DNA of 64,000 bases from Arenibacter algicola (GCF_018860365.1 NZ_JAHKPO010000018.1:248001-312000); one strand, 5' to 3'; shown: positions 53,841 through 62,367, numbered from the stretch's first letter. Notes: generated from the letters alone by a model not told the origin. Program-made: numbers and translations.

Positions 53841-54134
53841 ATGATACAACACACGGTAGTGCTAAAGTTAAAATACCCCAAAGGCTCGCCTGAAGAAAAA
53901 GAGTTTCTTTCCGCAGCGGCAAAATTGGCCTTGATACCTGGAGTCCATAATTTTCAATCCTTGCGACAAACAGGGAAGAAGAACGATTTTGATTATTGTT
54001 TGTCAATGGAATTTGACAATATGGTGGCTTACGAAGCTTATAATACAGATCCGGACCACAATAGGTTTGTTGCAACCTATTGGGCCAAGTACGTAGAAAA
54101 GTTTTTGGAATTGGATTATGAGCCTATCATCTAA
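53841..54134 (+). CDS. Dabb family (stress-responsive A/B barrel) protein
   Basis: A 97-residue single-domain protein of the Dabb family: 'MIQHTVVLKLKYPKGSPEEKEFLSAAAKLALIPGVHNFQSLRQTGKKNDFDYCLSMEF' and 'YNTDPDHNRFVATYWAKYVEKFLELDYEPI'. It forms a dimeric alpha+beta barrel; roles range from stress proteins to polyketide cyclases and sugar-metabolism helpers. It sits 40 bp after the glycosidase-like lipoprotein, so it is probably the last gene of that operon. Confidence 0.9.
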   Translation: MIQHTVVLKLKYPKGSPEEKEFLSAAAKLALIPGVHNFQSLRQTGKKNDFDYCLSMEFDNMVAYEAYNTDPDHNRFVATYWAKYVEKFLELDYEPII

Positions 54135-54207
54135 TAATACACTCTACAGAATACAACTACACTTATGGCAAAAGCTGAGAGACAATGAAGGGTGTGGATC
54201 AATTATT

Positions 54208-55212
54208 TTATAGCTTTATCTGGGGCTGATTTTGAAGTCGTGGGTCTTTGGATTTAATAGTGACCGGCCTATTTTCCATGACCTCTGTAATTCTCTCCAT
54301 GGTCTCCACTTCAAGTCTATGCATTGCTTCATGGGTGTAAAAAGTTAAGTGGGGCAGTAGGATCACATTGTCCATTTCGTAAAGCTTTTTTAACGGATGG
54401 TCCGTTTTGTTCAATGGCTCCTGGCTGTAGACATCAAGGCCGGCACCGGCAATTTGTTTTTTCTCCAAGGCATTCAAGAGTGCCAATTCATCTATCAAGG
54501 CACCTCGGGCAGAATTGATAATGATAGCGGTTTCTTTCATTACCGAAAACTCCTTGGCCCCTATGAGGTGTTTGGTATTTTTGTTCAAAACGGAATGAAG
54601 GGAAATAAAATCGCACTCCTTAAGCATTTCGGAGAGGTCATCATATTTCTGAATCCCCCTTTTTGCCAATTCCTCTTTCGTCTTGCTGGGGTCGTAACCA
54701 ATAACTCTTGCCCTAAACCCCAGGCCCGCCATCCTTGCCATGCTACTTCCTATTTTACCACAACCAATGATACCGAGTGTTTTTCCGGCAATATCCTGTC
54801 CCAGCCACTCGCTACTTGGCCATACCCAAGCTTTGCTGTTCATTTGCTTTTGTAGCGTTGGCAGCTTTTTGGCCAGTGCAATAAGCATGGCAAATGCCCC
54901 TTCTGCGACGGTCTCCTCTGCGTATTCCGGAATATTGACCACTACTATGCCCCGTGCGTTGGCCGCCGGAATATCTATAGCATCTATTCCTACCCCATAT
55001 TTTACTATAGCTTTAAGCCTTTTTGCCGACTCTATGACATTCTTGGTAATAGGGGTGTAGCACATTAAAAGGATGTCGCAATCCTCCAATTCTTTCATTA
55101 GGATTTCTTCTGATACCCCATCAGGGAGCAAAACCAGATCATGTCCATTTTTCCTAAGGGTTTCGTCTACAAATGGAGTTTCGAGCTCCATATCGGTTCT
55201 TACTATTTTCAT
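54208..55212 (-). CDS. D-isomer-specific 2-hydroxyacid dehydrogenase
   Basis: A 334-residue NAD-dependent dehydrogenase. The NAD-binding motif is GIIGCGKIG (147-155). Catalytic residues are R236 (INSARGALI), E265 (SQEPLNK) and H288 (LLPHLTF). The family includes D-3-phosphoglycerate, D-lactate and glyoxylate/hydroxypyruvate dehydrogenases, and the substrate cannot be set. No ACT domain is present, so it is not the long SerA. It is next to an Lrp-type regulator (84 bp). Confidence 0.93.
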   Translation of the reverse strand: MKIVRTDMELETPFVDETLRKNGHDLVLLPDGVSEEILMKELEDCDILLMCYTPITKNVIESAKRLKAIVKYGVGIDAIDIPAANARGIVVVNIPEYAEETVAEGAFAMLIALAKKLPTLQKQMNSKAWVWPSSEWLGQDIAGKTLGIIGCGKIGSSMARMAGLGFRARVIGYDPSKTKEELAKRGIQKYDDLSEMLKECDFISLHSVLNKNTKHLIGAKEFSVMKETAIIINSARGALIDELALLNALEKKQIAGAGLDVYSQEPLNKTDHPLKKLYEMDNVILLPHLTFYTHEAMHRLEVETMERITEVMENRPVTIKSKDPRLQNQPQIKL

Positions 55213-55296
55213 ATTATGGTATAATCGGTAATGGTTGGTTTCCTTAAATTGGTAAATTATTGGTTAAAACAAATATAGTAGAAATGCTACTAGGTA

Positions 55297-55758
55297 TTAA
55301 ATGTAGTATTCCGAGGATTGTTTTATTTCCTTCAATACAAATGTACTGTTGAGAACACCGATATTTTCGATCTTGGAGAGCTTGGTCTTTACAAAGTCAT
55401 GATATTCCTCTAGACTTTTGGTGTGGATTTTTAAGATGAAATCTACCTGACCGGCCAAATGGTAACATTCCTGAACCTCATCCAAACTCTGTACCTGTGC
55501 CTCAAATTTCTCAATAAAGGCTTCGTTATGATACCGCATGGATACTTGGCATATAACCGTTATGGAGCGGTCTATTTGCTTTTTGTCCAGAATGGCTACG
55601 TATTTTTTAATAACCCCTTGTTTTTCCAGTCTACGGACCCTTTCGTAAACAGGGGAGGGGGTTAGATTGAGTATTGCGGCGATTTCCTTTGCCGTTTTTT
55701 TGGAATCTTTTTGTAAAATCCTTAGAATGGTAATATCGGTTTGATCTAATTGCTCCAT
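55297..55758 (-). CDS. Lrp/AsnC-family transcriptional regulator
   Basis: A 153-residue regulator. Its HTH is 'TDITILRILQKDSKKTAKEIAAILNLTPSPVYERVRRLEKQGVIKKYVAILDKK', followed by the RAM ligand-binding domain ('FEAQVQSLDEVQECYHLAGQVDFILKIHTKSLEEYHDFVKTKL'). It is divergent from the threonine-catabolic genes, with two related inverted repeats between them, so local control of those genes by threonine, glycine or leucine is likely. Confidence 0.94.
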   Translation of the reverse strand: MEQLDQTDITILRILQKDSKKTAKEIAAILNLTPSPVYERVRRLEKQGVIKKYVAILDKKQIDRSITVICQVSMRYHNEAFIEKFEAQVQSLDEVQECYHLAGQVDFILKIHTKSLEEYHDFVKTKLSKIENIGVLNSTFVLKEIKQSSEYYI

Positions 55759-55830
55759 AGTGGGGATAAAAATTACTTTAAAATAATTATTTTTGTATCT
55801 ATAAAAGTAAATAAAACTTTTAAATGGACA

Positions 55831-55855
55831 TAATTAAGGGATAATTACTTAATTA
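55831..55855. promoter_or_regulatory. Candidate Lrp operator 1
   Basis: A perfect 8-bp inverted repeat TAATTAAG (55831-55838) / CTTAATTA (55848-55855) with a 9-nt spacer, in the gap between the divergent lrp and threonine dehydrogenase-like genes. It shares the half-site with operator 2 at 55901. Confidence 0.6.
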
Positions 55856-55900
55856 TTTCAGATATTTACTTGTATAGATCGTATTTAGTAATTTCGACAG

Positions 55901-55922
55901 TAATTAACACTTTTGTTAATTA
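55901..55922. promoter_or_regulatory. Candidate Lrp operator 2
   Basis: A perfect 8-bp inverted repeat TAATTAAC (55901-55908) / GTTAATTA (55915-55922) with a 6-nt spacer, 18 bp before the dehydrogenase start. The half-site TAATTAA is common to both sites. Confidence 0.6.
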
Positions 55923-55939
55923 GACTAAAACGGTACATT

Positions 55940-56887
55940 ATGAAAGCAAAAGTTCTAGTAATCGGCGCCAATGGACAATTGGGAACTGTACTTGTAAAAG
56001 AATTACAGCACCATCATGGTTTGGACAATGTGGTAGCTACCGATATAAAGAAAACCTATAATTTTAAAGGAATCTTTGAAGTCTTGGATGCCACTAATAG
56101 AATACATTTGAGCGAGGTGGTTACCAAATATGGGATTACCCAAATTTATCATTTGGCGGCAATTTTGTCTGCAAAGGGAGAAGAAAATCCGTTGGGGACT
56201 TGGGATCTTAATATGAGGATGCTTTTTAATGTATTGGAAGTAGCCAGAATCCACGTATTGGACAAGGTGTTCTTTCCGAGTTCCATTGCCGTTTTTGGAG
56301 AGGATGCCCCTTGGGTGAATACTCCCAACAACGCATTTCTAAATCCTGCAACAGTATATGGAATGAGCAAGGCGGCAGGAGAACAATGGGCACAGTACTA
56401 TTTTTTAAGATATGGTTTGGATGTAAGGTCTCTTCGCTACCCTGGGGTTATAGGTTACCAATCCTTGCCTGGTGGTGGTACTACGGATTACGCGGTGGAA
56501 ATTTTCCACAAGGCCGTCTTGGAAGAAGAATTTGTTTGTTTCCTCAATGAAGATACTACCCTGCCCATGATCTTCATGGATGACGCTATTAGGGCAACTT
56601 TGGAATTAATGGAGGCACCTAAGAAAGACATTAAAATAAGAACTGCCTATAATCTTGCCGGAAGTAGCTTTTCCCCAGAAGATATTGTAAGGGAAATATG
56701 TAAATACTATCCGGAGTTTAAGGTAAAATATGAACCGGATTTTAGGCAGGACATTGCTGCCCGTTGGCCAAAATCTATAAGTGACGTTGAGGCTACATTG
56801 GATTGGGGATGGAAACCGGAATACGATCTGGAAAGGATTGTTCGCACCATGATTGAAAAACTAAAGGAGCAATACGTACCGCATTAA
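55940..56887 (+). CDS. NAD-dependent epimerase-type L-threonine 3-dehydrogenase
   Basis: About 315 residues from the ATG at 55940 (MKAKVLVIGA); an upstream frame adds nine residues. It is an extended SDR with the Rossmann motif GANGQLGTVL and the catalytic Y140-x-x-x-K144 (VYGMSK). Other family blocks are 'FFPSSIAVFGEDAP' and 'DVRSLRYPGVIGYQS...GGTTDYA'. This is the GalE-like L-threonine dehydrogenase, which oxidises threonine to 2-amino-3-ketobutyrate. The gene directly upstream of kbl supports the pathway. It probably responds to the divergent Lrp regulator. Confidence 0.9.
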   Translation: MKAKVLVIGANGQLGTVLVKELQHHHGLDNVVATDIKKTYNFKGIFEVLDATNRIHLSEVVTKYGITQIYHLAAILSAKGEENPLGTWDLNMRMLFNVLEVARIHVLDKVFFPSSIAVFGEDAPWVNTPNNAFLNPATVYGMSKAAGEQWAQYYFLRYGLDVRSLRYPGVIGYQSLPGGGTTDYAVEIFHKAVLEEEFVCFLNEDTTLPMIFMDDAIRATLELMEAPKKDIKIRTAYNLAGSSFSPEDIVREICKYYPEFKVKYEPDFRQDIAARWPKSISDVEATLDWGWKPEYDLERIVRTMIEKLKEQYVPH

Positions 56888-56960
56888 TAGATCCGTTAGG
56901 GCTATTTAAACAAAATACTATGCCTCGACCTAGGTTGGGCAAAAAAAAGAAATAAAAGAC

Positions 56961-58148
56961 ATGTATTCAACAGTAAAAAACGAATTACGGGAAGAGCTTG
57001 AGGCCATTAAGGCCGAGGGACTTTATAAGGAAGAAAGAATAATTACGACTCCCCAGGGCGCGGAGATCAAAACCACCAATACCAAGGAGGTCCTTAATTT
57101 TTGTGCCAACAATTATTTGGGTCTTTCAGCACATCCAGACGTTATAAAAGCGGGGAAAGAAGCTATTGATACCCATGGTTTTGGCTTATCTTCAGTACGT
57201 TTTATATGCGGTACCCAGGATATCCATAAGGAATTGGAACGCAAGACCGCCGAATTTTTGGGAATGGAGGATTGTATATTGTACGCCGCCGCATTTGATG
57301 CCAACGGTGGACTATTTGAACCCATTCTAGGGCCGGAAGACGCCATTATTTCAGATGCACTTAACCATGCCTCAATAATAGATGGTATACGATTGTGCAA
57401 GGCCAAGCGATTTAGATATGAGCATAATTCCATGTCCGACCTTGAAGAACAGTTGAAGGCAGCCAAAGGTTCCCGAAGAATTTTGATCGTCACCGATGGT
57501 TCTTTTTCAATGGACGGAACCATTGCACAATTGGATAAAATCTGCGATTTGGCGGATAAATATGAGGCCATGGTCATGATAGACGAATGTCACTCTACCG
57601 GTTTTTTAGGAGCCACCGGGCGTGGTTCCCATGAATATAGAAATGTAATGGGAAGGATAGATATCATTACCGGAACTTATGGTAAAGCTCTTGGGGGTGC
57701 TTCAGGAGGCTTTACAGCGGCGAGAAAAGAAATTGTGGATATGCTGAGACAGCGTTCTAGACCTTACCTATTTTCCAACACTGTTGCGCCCTCAATAGTA
57801 GGGGCTTCAATTAAAGTTTTAGATTTATTGGCTTCTTCAACCGCACTTCGCGATAAGTTGGAGGCCAATACTAAATATTTTCGATCTTCCATGACCGCAG
57901 CCGGTTTCGATATAGTACCTGGAGATCACCCTATTGTTCCAGTAATGCTTTATGAGGCACCATTGGCCCAGGAGTTCGCGGCCAAATTGTTGGAGGAGGG
58001 AATTTATGTAATCGGTTTTTTCTATCCTGTAGTTCCAAAAGGGAAAGCCAGAATTAGGGTGCAGTTGTCCGCAGCCCATGAACAGCACCATTTGGAAAAG
58101 GCAGTAGAGGCCTTTACCAAAGTAGGGAAGGCGCTAAAAGTAATTTAA
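56961..58148 (+). CDS. kbl: Glycine C-acetyltransferase (2-amino-3-ketobutyrate CoA ligase)
   Basis: A 395-residue PLP enzyme of the alpha-oxoamine synthase family, matching Kbl in length and order: '[19 protein letters not shown]', '[17 protein letters not shown]', '[22 protein letters not shown]' and the PLP lysine K242 in '[14 protein letters not shown]'. It cleaves 2-amino-3-ketobutyrate with CoA to glycine and acetyl-CoA. It lies 73 bp after the threonine dehydrogenase-like gene and completes the threonine-to-glycine route. Confidence 0.95.
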   Translation: MYSTVKNELREELEAIKAEGLYKEERIITTPQGAEIKTTNTKEVLNFCANNYLGLSAHPDVIKAGKEAIDTHGFGLSSVRFICGTQDIHKELERKTAEFLGMEDCILYAAAFDANGGLFEPILGPEDAIISDALNHASIIDGIRLCKAKRFRYEHNSMSDLEEQLKAAKGSRRILIVTDGSFSMDGTIAQLDKICDLADKYEAMVMIDECHSTGFLGATGRGSHEYRNVMGRIDIITGTYGKALGGASGGFTAARKEIVDMLRQRSRPYLFSNTVAPSIVGASIKVLDLLASSTALRDKLEANTKYFRSSMTAAGFDIVPGDHPIVPVMLYEAPLAQEFAAKLLEEGIYVIGFFYPVVPKGKARIRVQLSAAHEQHHLEKAVEAFTKVGKALKVI

Positions 58149-58203
58149 GTCCTGATTTGGAAATGACATTGGATACCTATGAAAGTGTTGTGGGCCAATG
58201 CCA

Positions 58204-58449
58204 TTAGGTTTTAAGTTTTGGCCCCTTGTTGGAATCGTACATTTTAATTAAATGATAAACATGTATGATGCAGAAAACTATTCCGGCAATAACAAGGGGC
58301 ACGGAATTGAGCATAGCACCATAAATAATGTAGAAAAAACTGGAAATTAAATGCCAAAGACGGAATTTGCCCATATCCTTTTTGGTAATGGCAAAGAAAC
58401 CGGTAAGGATGGCGATATAGCCAATGCTCTCAATTACTAAGTTCGTCAT
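58204..58449 (-). CDS. Small three-helix membrane protein (CBU_0592-like)
   Basis: An 81-residue hydrophobic protein with three predicted helices (about 4-21, 28-45, 48-68) and a charged tail: 'IESIGYIAILTGFFAITKKDMGKFRLWHLISSFFYIIYGAMLNSVPLVIAGIVFCIIHVYHLIKMY'. It is the same type as the 83-residue protein at 23312. It overlaps the end of the marR gene by 20 bp, so the two are cotranscribed. The function is unknown; a MarR-controlled membrane protein is the direct inference. Confidence 0.75.
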   Translation of the reverse strand: MTNLVIESIGYIAILTGFFAITKKDMGKFRLWHLISSFFYIIYGAMLNSVPLVIAGIVFCIIHVYHLIKMYDSNKGPKLKT

Positions 58450-58924
58450 TTTTTAAATTTTTCAAGGTTCTTTCCATATAATCGCTTTGGTTCACTTTTT
58501 CTTCAATCTTTAGGAATTCCTCCAAAAAATTGGGACTGTCTTCCAGTAGGTCCATAACGGTCTGCCTTCCTGCGGTCCAATATTTTTCAAAAAGTGGTAA
58601 TTGTTTATAAGCTTTTTCTGTTAGCGTTAAGATCTGCTTTCTTTTGTCTTCAGTATCGGTCCTAGTTTCTACATGTCCGTTTTTTTTCATTTTATTAATG
58701 ATTTTTACCACGGCAGGATGTGAGAATTGTAATGTTTCTGATATTTCTGTAATTGTCATGGCTTCATTTTCTTGCAGGAGAATAAAGATCAAGTTCCAGT
58801 TGGGTTCTATATCCAGTCCTTCAGATTTGTATAGTTCCTTGGTACTATAGAGTAGGGAATCACTTAATCTCTTAAGCCTACTGGTTAGTCCAACATATTC
58901 CATTTCCGTTAAAAAGTCGTTCAT
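58430..58924 (-). CDS. MarR-family transcriptional regulator
   Basis: A 164-residue winged-helix regulator: 'NEAMTITEISETLQFSHPAVVKIINKMKKNGHVETRTDTEDKRKQILTLTEKAYKQL' is the typical HTH plus D-x-R wing. Two copies of a near-palindromic 12-mer lie just upstream (58940 and 58972) and suggest autorepression. The ligand is unknown. The small membrane gene downstream is the likely co-regulated target. Confidence 0.94.
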   Translation of the reverse strand: MNDFLTEMEYVGLTSRLKRLSDSLLYSTKELYKSEGLDIEPNWNLIFILLQENEAMTITEISETLQFSHPAVVKIINKMKKNGHVETRTDTEDKRKQILTLTEKAYKQLPLFEKYWTAGRQTVMDLLEDSPNFLEEFLKIEEKVNQSDYMERTLKNLKNDELSN

Positions 58925-58939
58925 GATATTCTAATTAAG

Positions 58940-58983
58940 TAACTGGTTACGCAAATGTAAATAATTTTCTGTAACTGGTTACA
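58940..58983. promoter_or_regulatory. Paired operator sites GTAACTGGTTAC upstream of marR
   Basis: The 12-mer GTAACTGGTTAC occurs twice, at 58940-58951 and 58972-58983, start to start 32 bp, or about three helical turns. The half-sites GTAAC and GTTAC are exact complements. The right end is 75 bp or more from the divergent gene and the left copy is 16 bp upstream of the marR ATG, so binding would block marR transcription. Confidence 0.75.
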
Positions 58984-59111
58984 TAGTTTGAATTTTTTTG
59001 AATAAAATAATTACCCATTTGATCTGTCCGACAGAAAATAGTGGATAATTTATATGGTTGAATATTAGAATTAGAATGTTTAACTTTCAAAAAAATTATA
59101 AAGAACCAACC

Positions 59112-60248
59112 ATGCAAAAAAAAACTGCTTTAGCCGTATTGTCGATTATTTCCTCTTTGGGATTATCATCCACCATAATGGCGCAAAATACCCAACACGA
59201 TCATACCCACCATGCCCATGAAAATAATGACATGGCCCATCATCACCCACATGGCCCTATGGCTTCTGATGAAATTCCAATGCAGGCAAAATTGCTAACG
59301 GGTCAAGGTGAGTTTATTTTTTCTTGGGACCAAGAATTAACGGCGGCATTTCCAAAAGAGGCTCATGAATTTGAACCCGGAATGCACGGTGGATTTAATG
59401 AGGATCCGCAAACCGGTATTGTTTATACCGGAATTCCCGGCTACGGACTATGTGCCATAAGCCCCGATTTAAAAAAATGGTCAACCATTGGTAATGATCA
59501 ACGTTTAAAGGATAATATTCATGGTATTGTTTTCTTTGTTCACAAAGGCAAAAAATACCTTGCGGTGGCCCAGGAGGGAAAAAGAGTTCTGGTATTGACC
59601 TTGGACGGAACAATAATTAGTGAAATTTTGAAGCCTACCGGAAGTGAATTCAAGTTTGCCGAAGCCAATAAGTTCTTCGGGTCAAAGGATAGTAATTTTG
59701 GGGTTACGGATGTTACTTACCTTAATGGTACCCTATATGTGGCCCACGGTTATTCCGCTGGGGATTTCGTGATGACAATTAAAGAAAAGAATGGGGTTTG
59801 GAGCTGGGGAAAACTAGCCTGGGGAGGAAAAGGTGATAATCCCGGCCAGTTCCAGACAGCGCACGGTATTTATGCTCACGAAAAACATATTCTAGTAGCC
59901 AATAGGGCTGCAGGACAGGTAGTGAAATTTACTAAGAAGGGTAAGTTTGTTGAAACTTTTAATGATATTCCAGAAGGTAGTTTGGTATGTAATGTCTCCT
60001 ATAAAGCGGAGCACTACTTCTTAAATGCCTTGCAGGCGATTGGCGAACAAAAATCGGCACCTATCTATGTGCATAGCGGTGAGAAGTTGCTTTCTACTGT
60101 AATTCCAGGGGATTTGGATATTCCTGTCCTTACAAATATTCATCAGGTTTGGCCGCATATTGTTACGGAAAACGGAACCAAACAATTGTACCTTCTGGTA
60201 CATGGATGGAACAAAGGAAAATTTGCCGTCTTGAAAATGGAAAAATAA
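59112..60248 (+). CDS. Exported beta-propeller-like protein with His-rich N-terminus
   Basis: About 378 residues from the ATG at 59112 (MQKKTALAV), with a signal peptide to about IMAQ. A longer upstream frame lacks a clear start. Just after the signal is a His-rich stretch ('HDHTHHAHENNDMAHHHPHG'), a probable metal-binding tail. The remainder has NHL-like blades: 'GNDQRLKDNIHGIVFFVHKGKKYLAVAQEGKRVLVL', 'NFGVTDVTYLNGTLYVAHGYSAGDFV' and 'FQTAHGIYAHEKHILVANRAAGQVVKFTKKGKFV'. It is known as a NHL/peptidylglycine-amidating-like fold; the function is unknown. A strong terminator follows at 60251. Confidence 0.82.
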   Translation: MQKKTALAVLSIISSLGLSSTIMAQNTQHDHTHHAHENNDMAHHHPHGPMASDEIPMQAKLLTGQGEFIFSWDQELTAAFPKEAHEFEPGMHGGFNEDPQTGIVYTGIPGYGLCAISPDLKKWSTIGNDQRLKDNIHGIVFFVHKGKKYLAVAQEGKRVLVLTLDGTIISEILKPTGSEFKFAEANKFFGSKDSNFGVTDVTYLNGTLYVAHGYSAGDFVMTIKEKNGVWSWGKLAWGGKGDNPGQFQTAHGIYAHEKHILVANRAAGQVVKFTKKGKFVETFNDIPEGSLVCNVSYKAEHYFLNALQAIGEQKSAPIYVHSGEKLLSTVIPGDLDIPVLTNIHQVWPHIVTENGTKQLYLLVHGWNKGKFAVLKMEK

Positions 60249-60250
60249 AA

Positions 60251-60279
60251 AAATGGCCTCCCTGAAAAGGAGGCCATTT
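60251..60279. terminator. Bidirectional rho-independent terminator
   Basis: An 11-bp perfect stem (AAATGGCCTCC at 60251-60261, GGAGGCCATTT at 60269-60279) with a 7-nt loop lies three bases after the stop of the plus-strand gene and 19 bp before the end of the minus-strand DUF1080 gene. A's precede and T's follow it, so it can act in both directions. Confidence 0.92.
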
Positions 60280-60297
60280 AATTTTGTTGTAAAGGAA

Positions 60298-61302
60298 TTA
60301 TTTGATAGGGGTAAGGACAATATTGCGATAGGCTACATTGCCATGGTCCCCTTGCAAATAGATAGGCCCCGGACTTAAAACATCGGAAGACATGGCTCCA
60401 CCAGTAGGCCCCCAAACGGGTTGATTGTCGATTATTTTTTTACCGTTAAAGATTACCGTCACATGTCGGTCTACCAGTGTAATATCAAAGGTCTGCCATT
60501 CCCCGGCAGGTTTTTCGGCTGCCTCACTGGGGGTAATACGACTATATAAGGCTCCCATATTATGGGAATCCAACTCCTTACCATAGGAATCCACTACCTG
60601 AATTTCATAAAGTCCGCGTAGGTAGACCCCACTATTGTTTCCTTCAGGTACATTAACTTCCAGCTTTAGGTTGAAATCCTTAAATTCCTGTAGGGTGCGA
60701 ATGTTTCCATAGGAAATATGTTCGCCATCTTCTGGTTGAACGGGATTGTTCATCAGCGTGCCGTCTACTACCTTAAAGCCATTGGCTTTTTCTGGATCCA
60801 TCAATTTCCAACCGCTTAAATCCTTCCCATTGAACAATTTAATCGGTTTTTCATATTTCAACTTGGACAGATCCGGTGTGCTAGGCATGGGCGGCATACG
60901 TTTTCCGGTAAAATTTTTAATGGAAACCCCGCTTCCATCCCTATTAGGGCTGCTCATGGTACCCTCCAAGGCATCCCCAACTTTTTTAACTTCCAAAGTA
61001 TAGGTTATGGTATGGCTGCGATCGGAACTTCTTTTGACCTGATTGGTTCGGGTAACAATCAATGTATTTTCGTCCAATAAATAAACGTTGGACACAGGAA
61101 CTACACTACCGCCTATCCACAGTAGTTCGGCATCCAAAAACCCTTGATCTTCGTGTACGTTTAGCCAGCCGGCACCCCCGCCTTCAACGTCAAGCCCCCA
61201 CATACCCATAAAAGGATTGGCAAATATCTGTTGTGCCGTACTATTTGCGAAGCCGTTAAGGGCTATAAATATTAATATCATAGAAGTAATTGTCCGTCTC
61301 AT
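60298..61302 (-). CDS. DUF1080 (3-keto-disaccharide hydrolase-type) secreted protein
   Basis: A 334-residue exported protein (signal about 1-23). The C-terminal 200 residues are a DUF1080 concanavalin-like domain: 'EKPIKLFNGKDLSGWKLMDPEKANGFKVVDGTLMNNP', 'FNLKLEVNVPEGNNSGVYLRGLYEIQVVDSYG' and 'GPIYLQGDHGNVAYRNIVLTPI'. Residues about 30-130 are an additional beta-domain. DUF1080 proteins are common in polysaccharide loci and some hydrolyse 3-keto-glycosides. It is monocistronic. Confidence 0.92.
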   Translation of the reverse strand: MRRTITSMILIFIALNGFANSTAQQIFANPFMGMWGLDVEGGGAGWLNVHEDQGFLDAELLWIGGSVVPVSNVYLLDENTLIVTRTNQVKRSSDRSHTITYTLEVKKVGDALEGTMSSPNRDGSGVSIKNFTGKRMPPMPSTPDLSKLKYEKPIKLFNGKDLSGWKLMDPEKANGFKVVDGTLMNNPVQPEDGEHISYGNIRTLQEFKDFNLKLEVNVPEGNNSGVYLRGLYEIQVVDSYGKELDSHNMGALYSRITPSEAAEKPAGEWQTFDITLVDRHVTVIFNGKKIIDNQPVWGPTGGAMSSDVLSPGPIYLQGDHGNVAYRNIVLTPIK

Positions 61303-61457
61303 TTTAATGTGTTTTAGTATGGTTTAATTAATTAAATGGATTGCTGTTATCTATGGAAGGTAATCAATTATTTAAAATGGATATTCATTTCAACCCGGGA
61401 AATTCAATCAAATTCCGCAATGGCAAAACTCCAAAAGCAATACCCTCAGGTAAATAC

Positions 61458-62177
61458 TCAGTTTTTAATAAAAACCATACAGTGTTGCCATGGTAGGTTG
61501 TCTATGTTTCTGTGAAGTTTCAACCCGGCAGCTTTCATTTCCTTGATGGCCTGTGCTTCCGTCATTTTGTGTATCTTTTTTATGGGCACCGACCCATCTT
61601 CACCCCGGTATTCAATTAAAAACAGTTTCCCATCGGCCTTTAGGGCTTTTTTAATTGAGGTCAACATCTCTGCCGGATAATTAAATTCGTGGTACACATC
61701 TACCATAAGTACCTTGTCCAAAGAATTTTCAGCTATGTTTATATTTTTTTCTCCGCCTTTAATCACCCTTACATTTTTAATTTGGTCCCGCTCTGTGCGC
61801 TTATTGATCTCTTCCAGCATTTCATCCTGAATATCCACTGCATAGATGAGCCCACGACCGGCCAATTTTGCCATCTTAAAAACATGGTAACCGGAACCTG
61901 CACCAATATCAGCTATATTATCCTCTGGTTCAATACCCATATTTAGCAGTAGGGTAGTGGTGTTTTCCTCTTCTTCACGCTCTGGACGGTCTAACCACTG
62001 CATTCCCTGATACCCCATTACATAGGCAATTTCCCTACCCATATACCATTTTCCAATACCATTGGGATCACCTTTTTTATAGGTATAATTGGCGTTGGGA
62101 GACTTGTCTTGAGCAATTCCCGGTTGCCACGGTAATAAAAACAAGAAAAGCAATAAGGTCTTGGCAACTTTTTTCAT
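61458..62177 (-). CDS. Exported class I SAM-dependent methyltransferase-like protein
   Basis: A 239-residue protein with a clear signal peptide (MKKVAKTLLLFLFLLPWQPGIA-Q) followed by a methyltransferase fold. Motif I is 'NIADIGAGSGYHVFKMAKLAGRGLIYAVDIQDEML', then 'IKGGEKNINIAENSLDKVLMVDVYHEF' and 'SIKKALKADGKLFLIEYRGEDG'. Export of a SAM-dependent enzyme is odd because SAM is cytoplasmic. Related proteins with a signal occur in Bacteroidota. The substrate is unknown. It is monocistronic. Confidence 0.88.
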   Translation of the reverse strand: MKKVAKTLLLFLFLLPWQPGIAQDKSPNANYTYKKGDPNGIGKWYMGREIAYVMGYQGMQWLDRPEREEEENTTTLLLNMGIEPEDNIADIGAGSGYHVFKMAKLAGRGLIYAVDIQDEMLEEINKRTERDQIKNVRVIKGGEKNINIAENSLDKVLMVDVYHEFNYPAEMLTSIKKALKADGKLFLIEYRGEDGSVPIKKIHKMTEAQAIKEMKAAGLKLHRNIDNLPWQHCMVFIKN

Positions 62178-62367
62178 AGGGTTTTAAATTTCTAGTTCCT
62201 TTGTAAGGGATAATGGTGGGGAAGATTAATTACCCTATTAAAAGTAATGAAATTAATGCATTCCTATCCCTGAAATTGTGGAAAGGCGTTTTGCAATTTT
62301 TTTAATTTCCTTTGACGGTTTTCCTAACAAATATTCCAAGACAGTTTAAGTAGCGCTATGCGATGGT

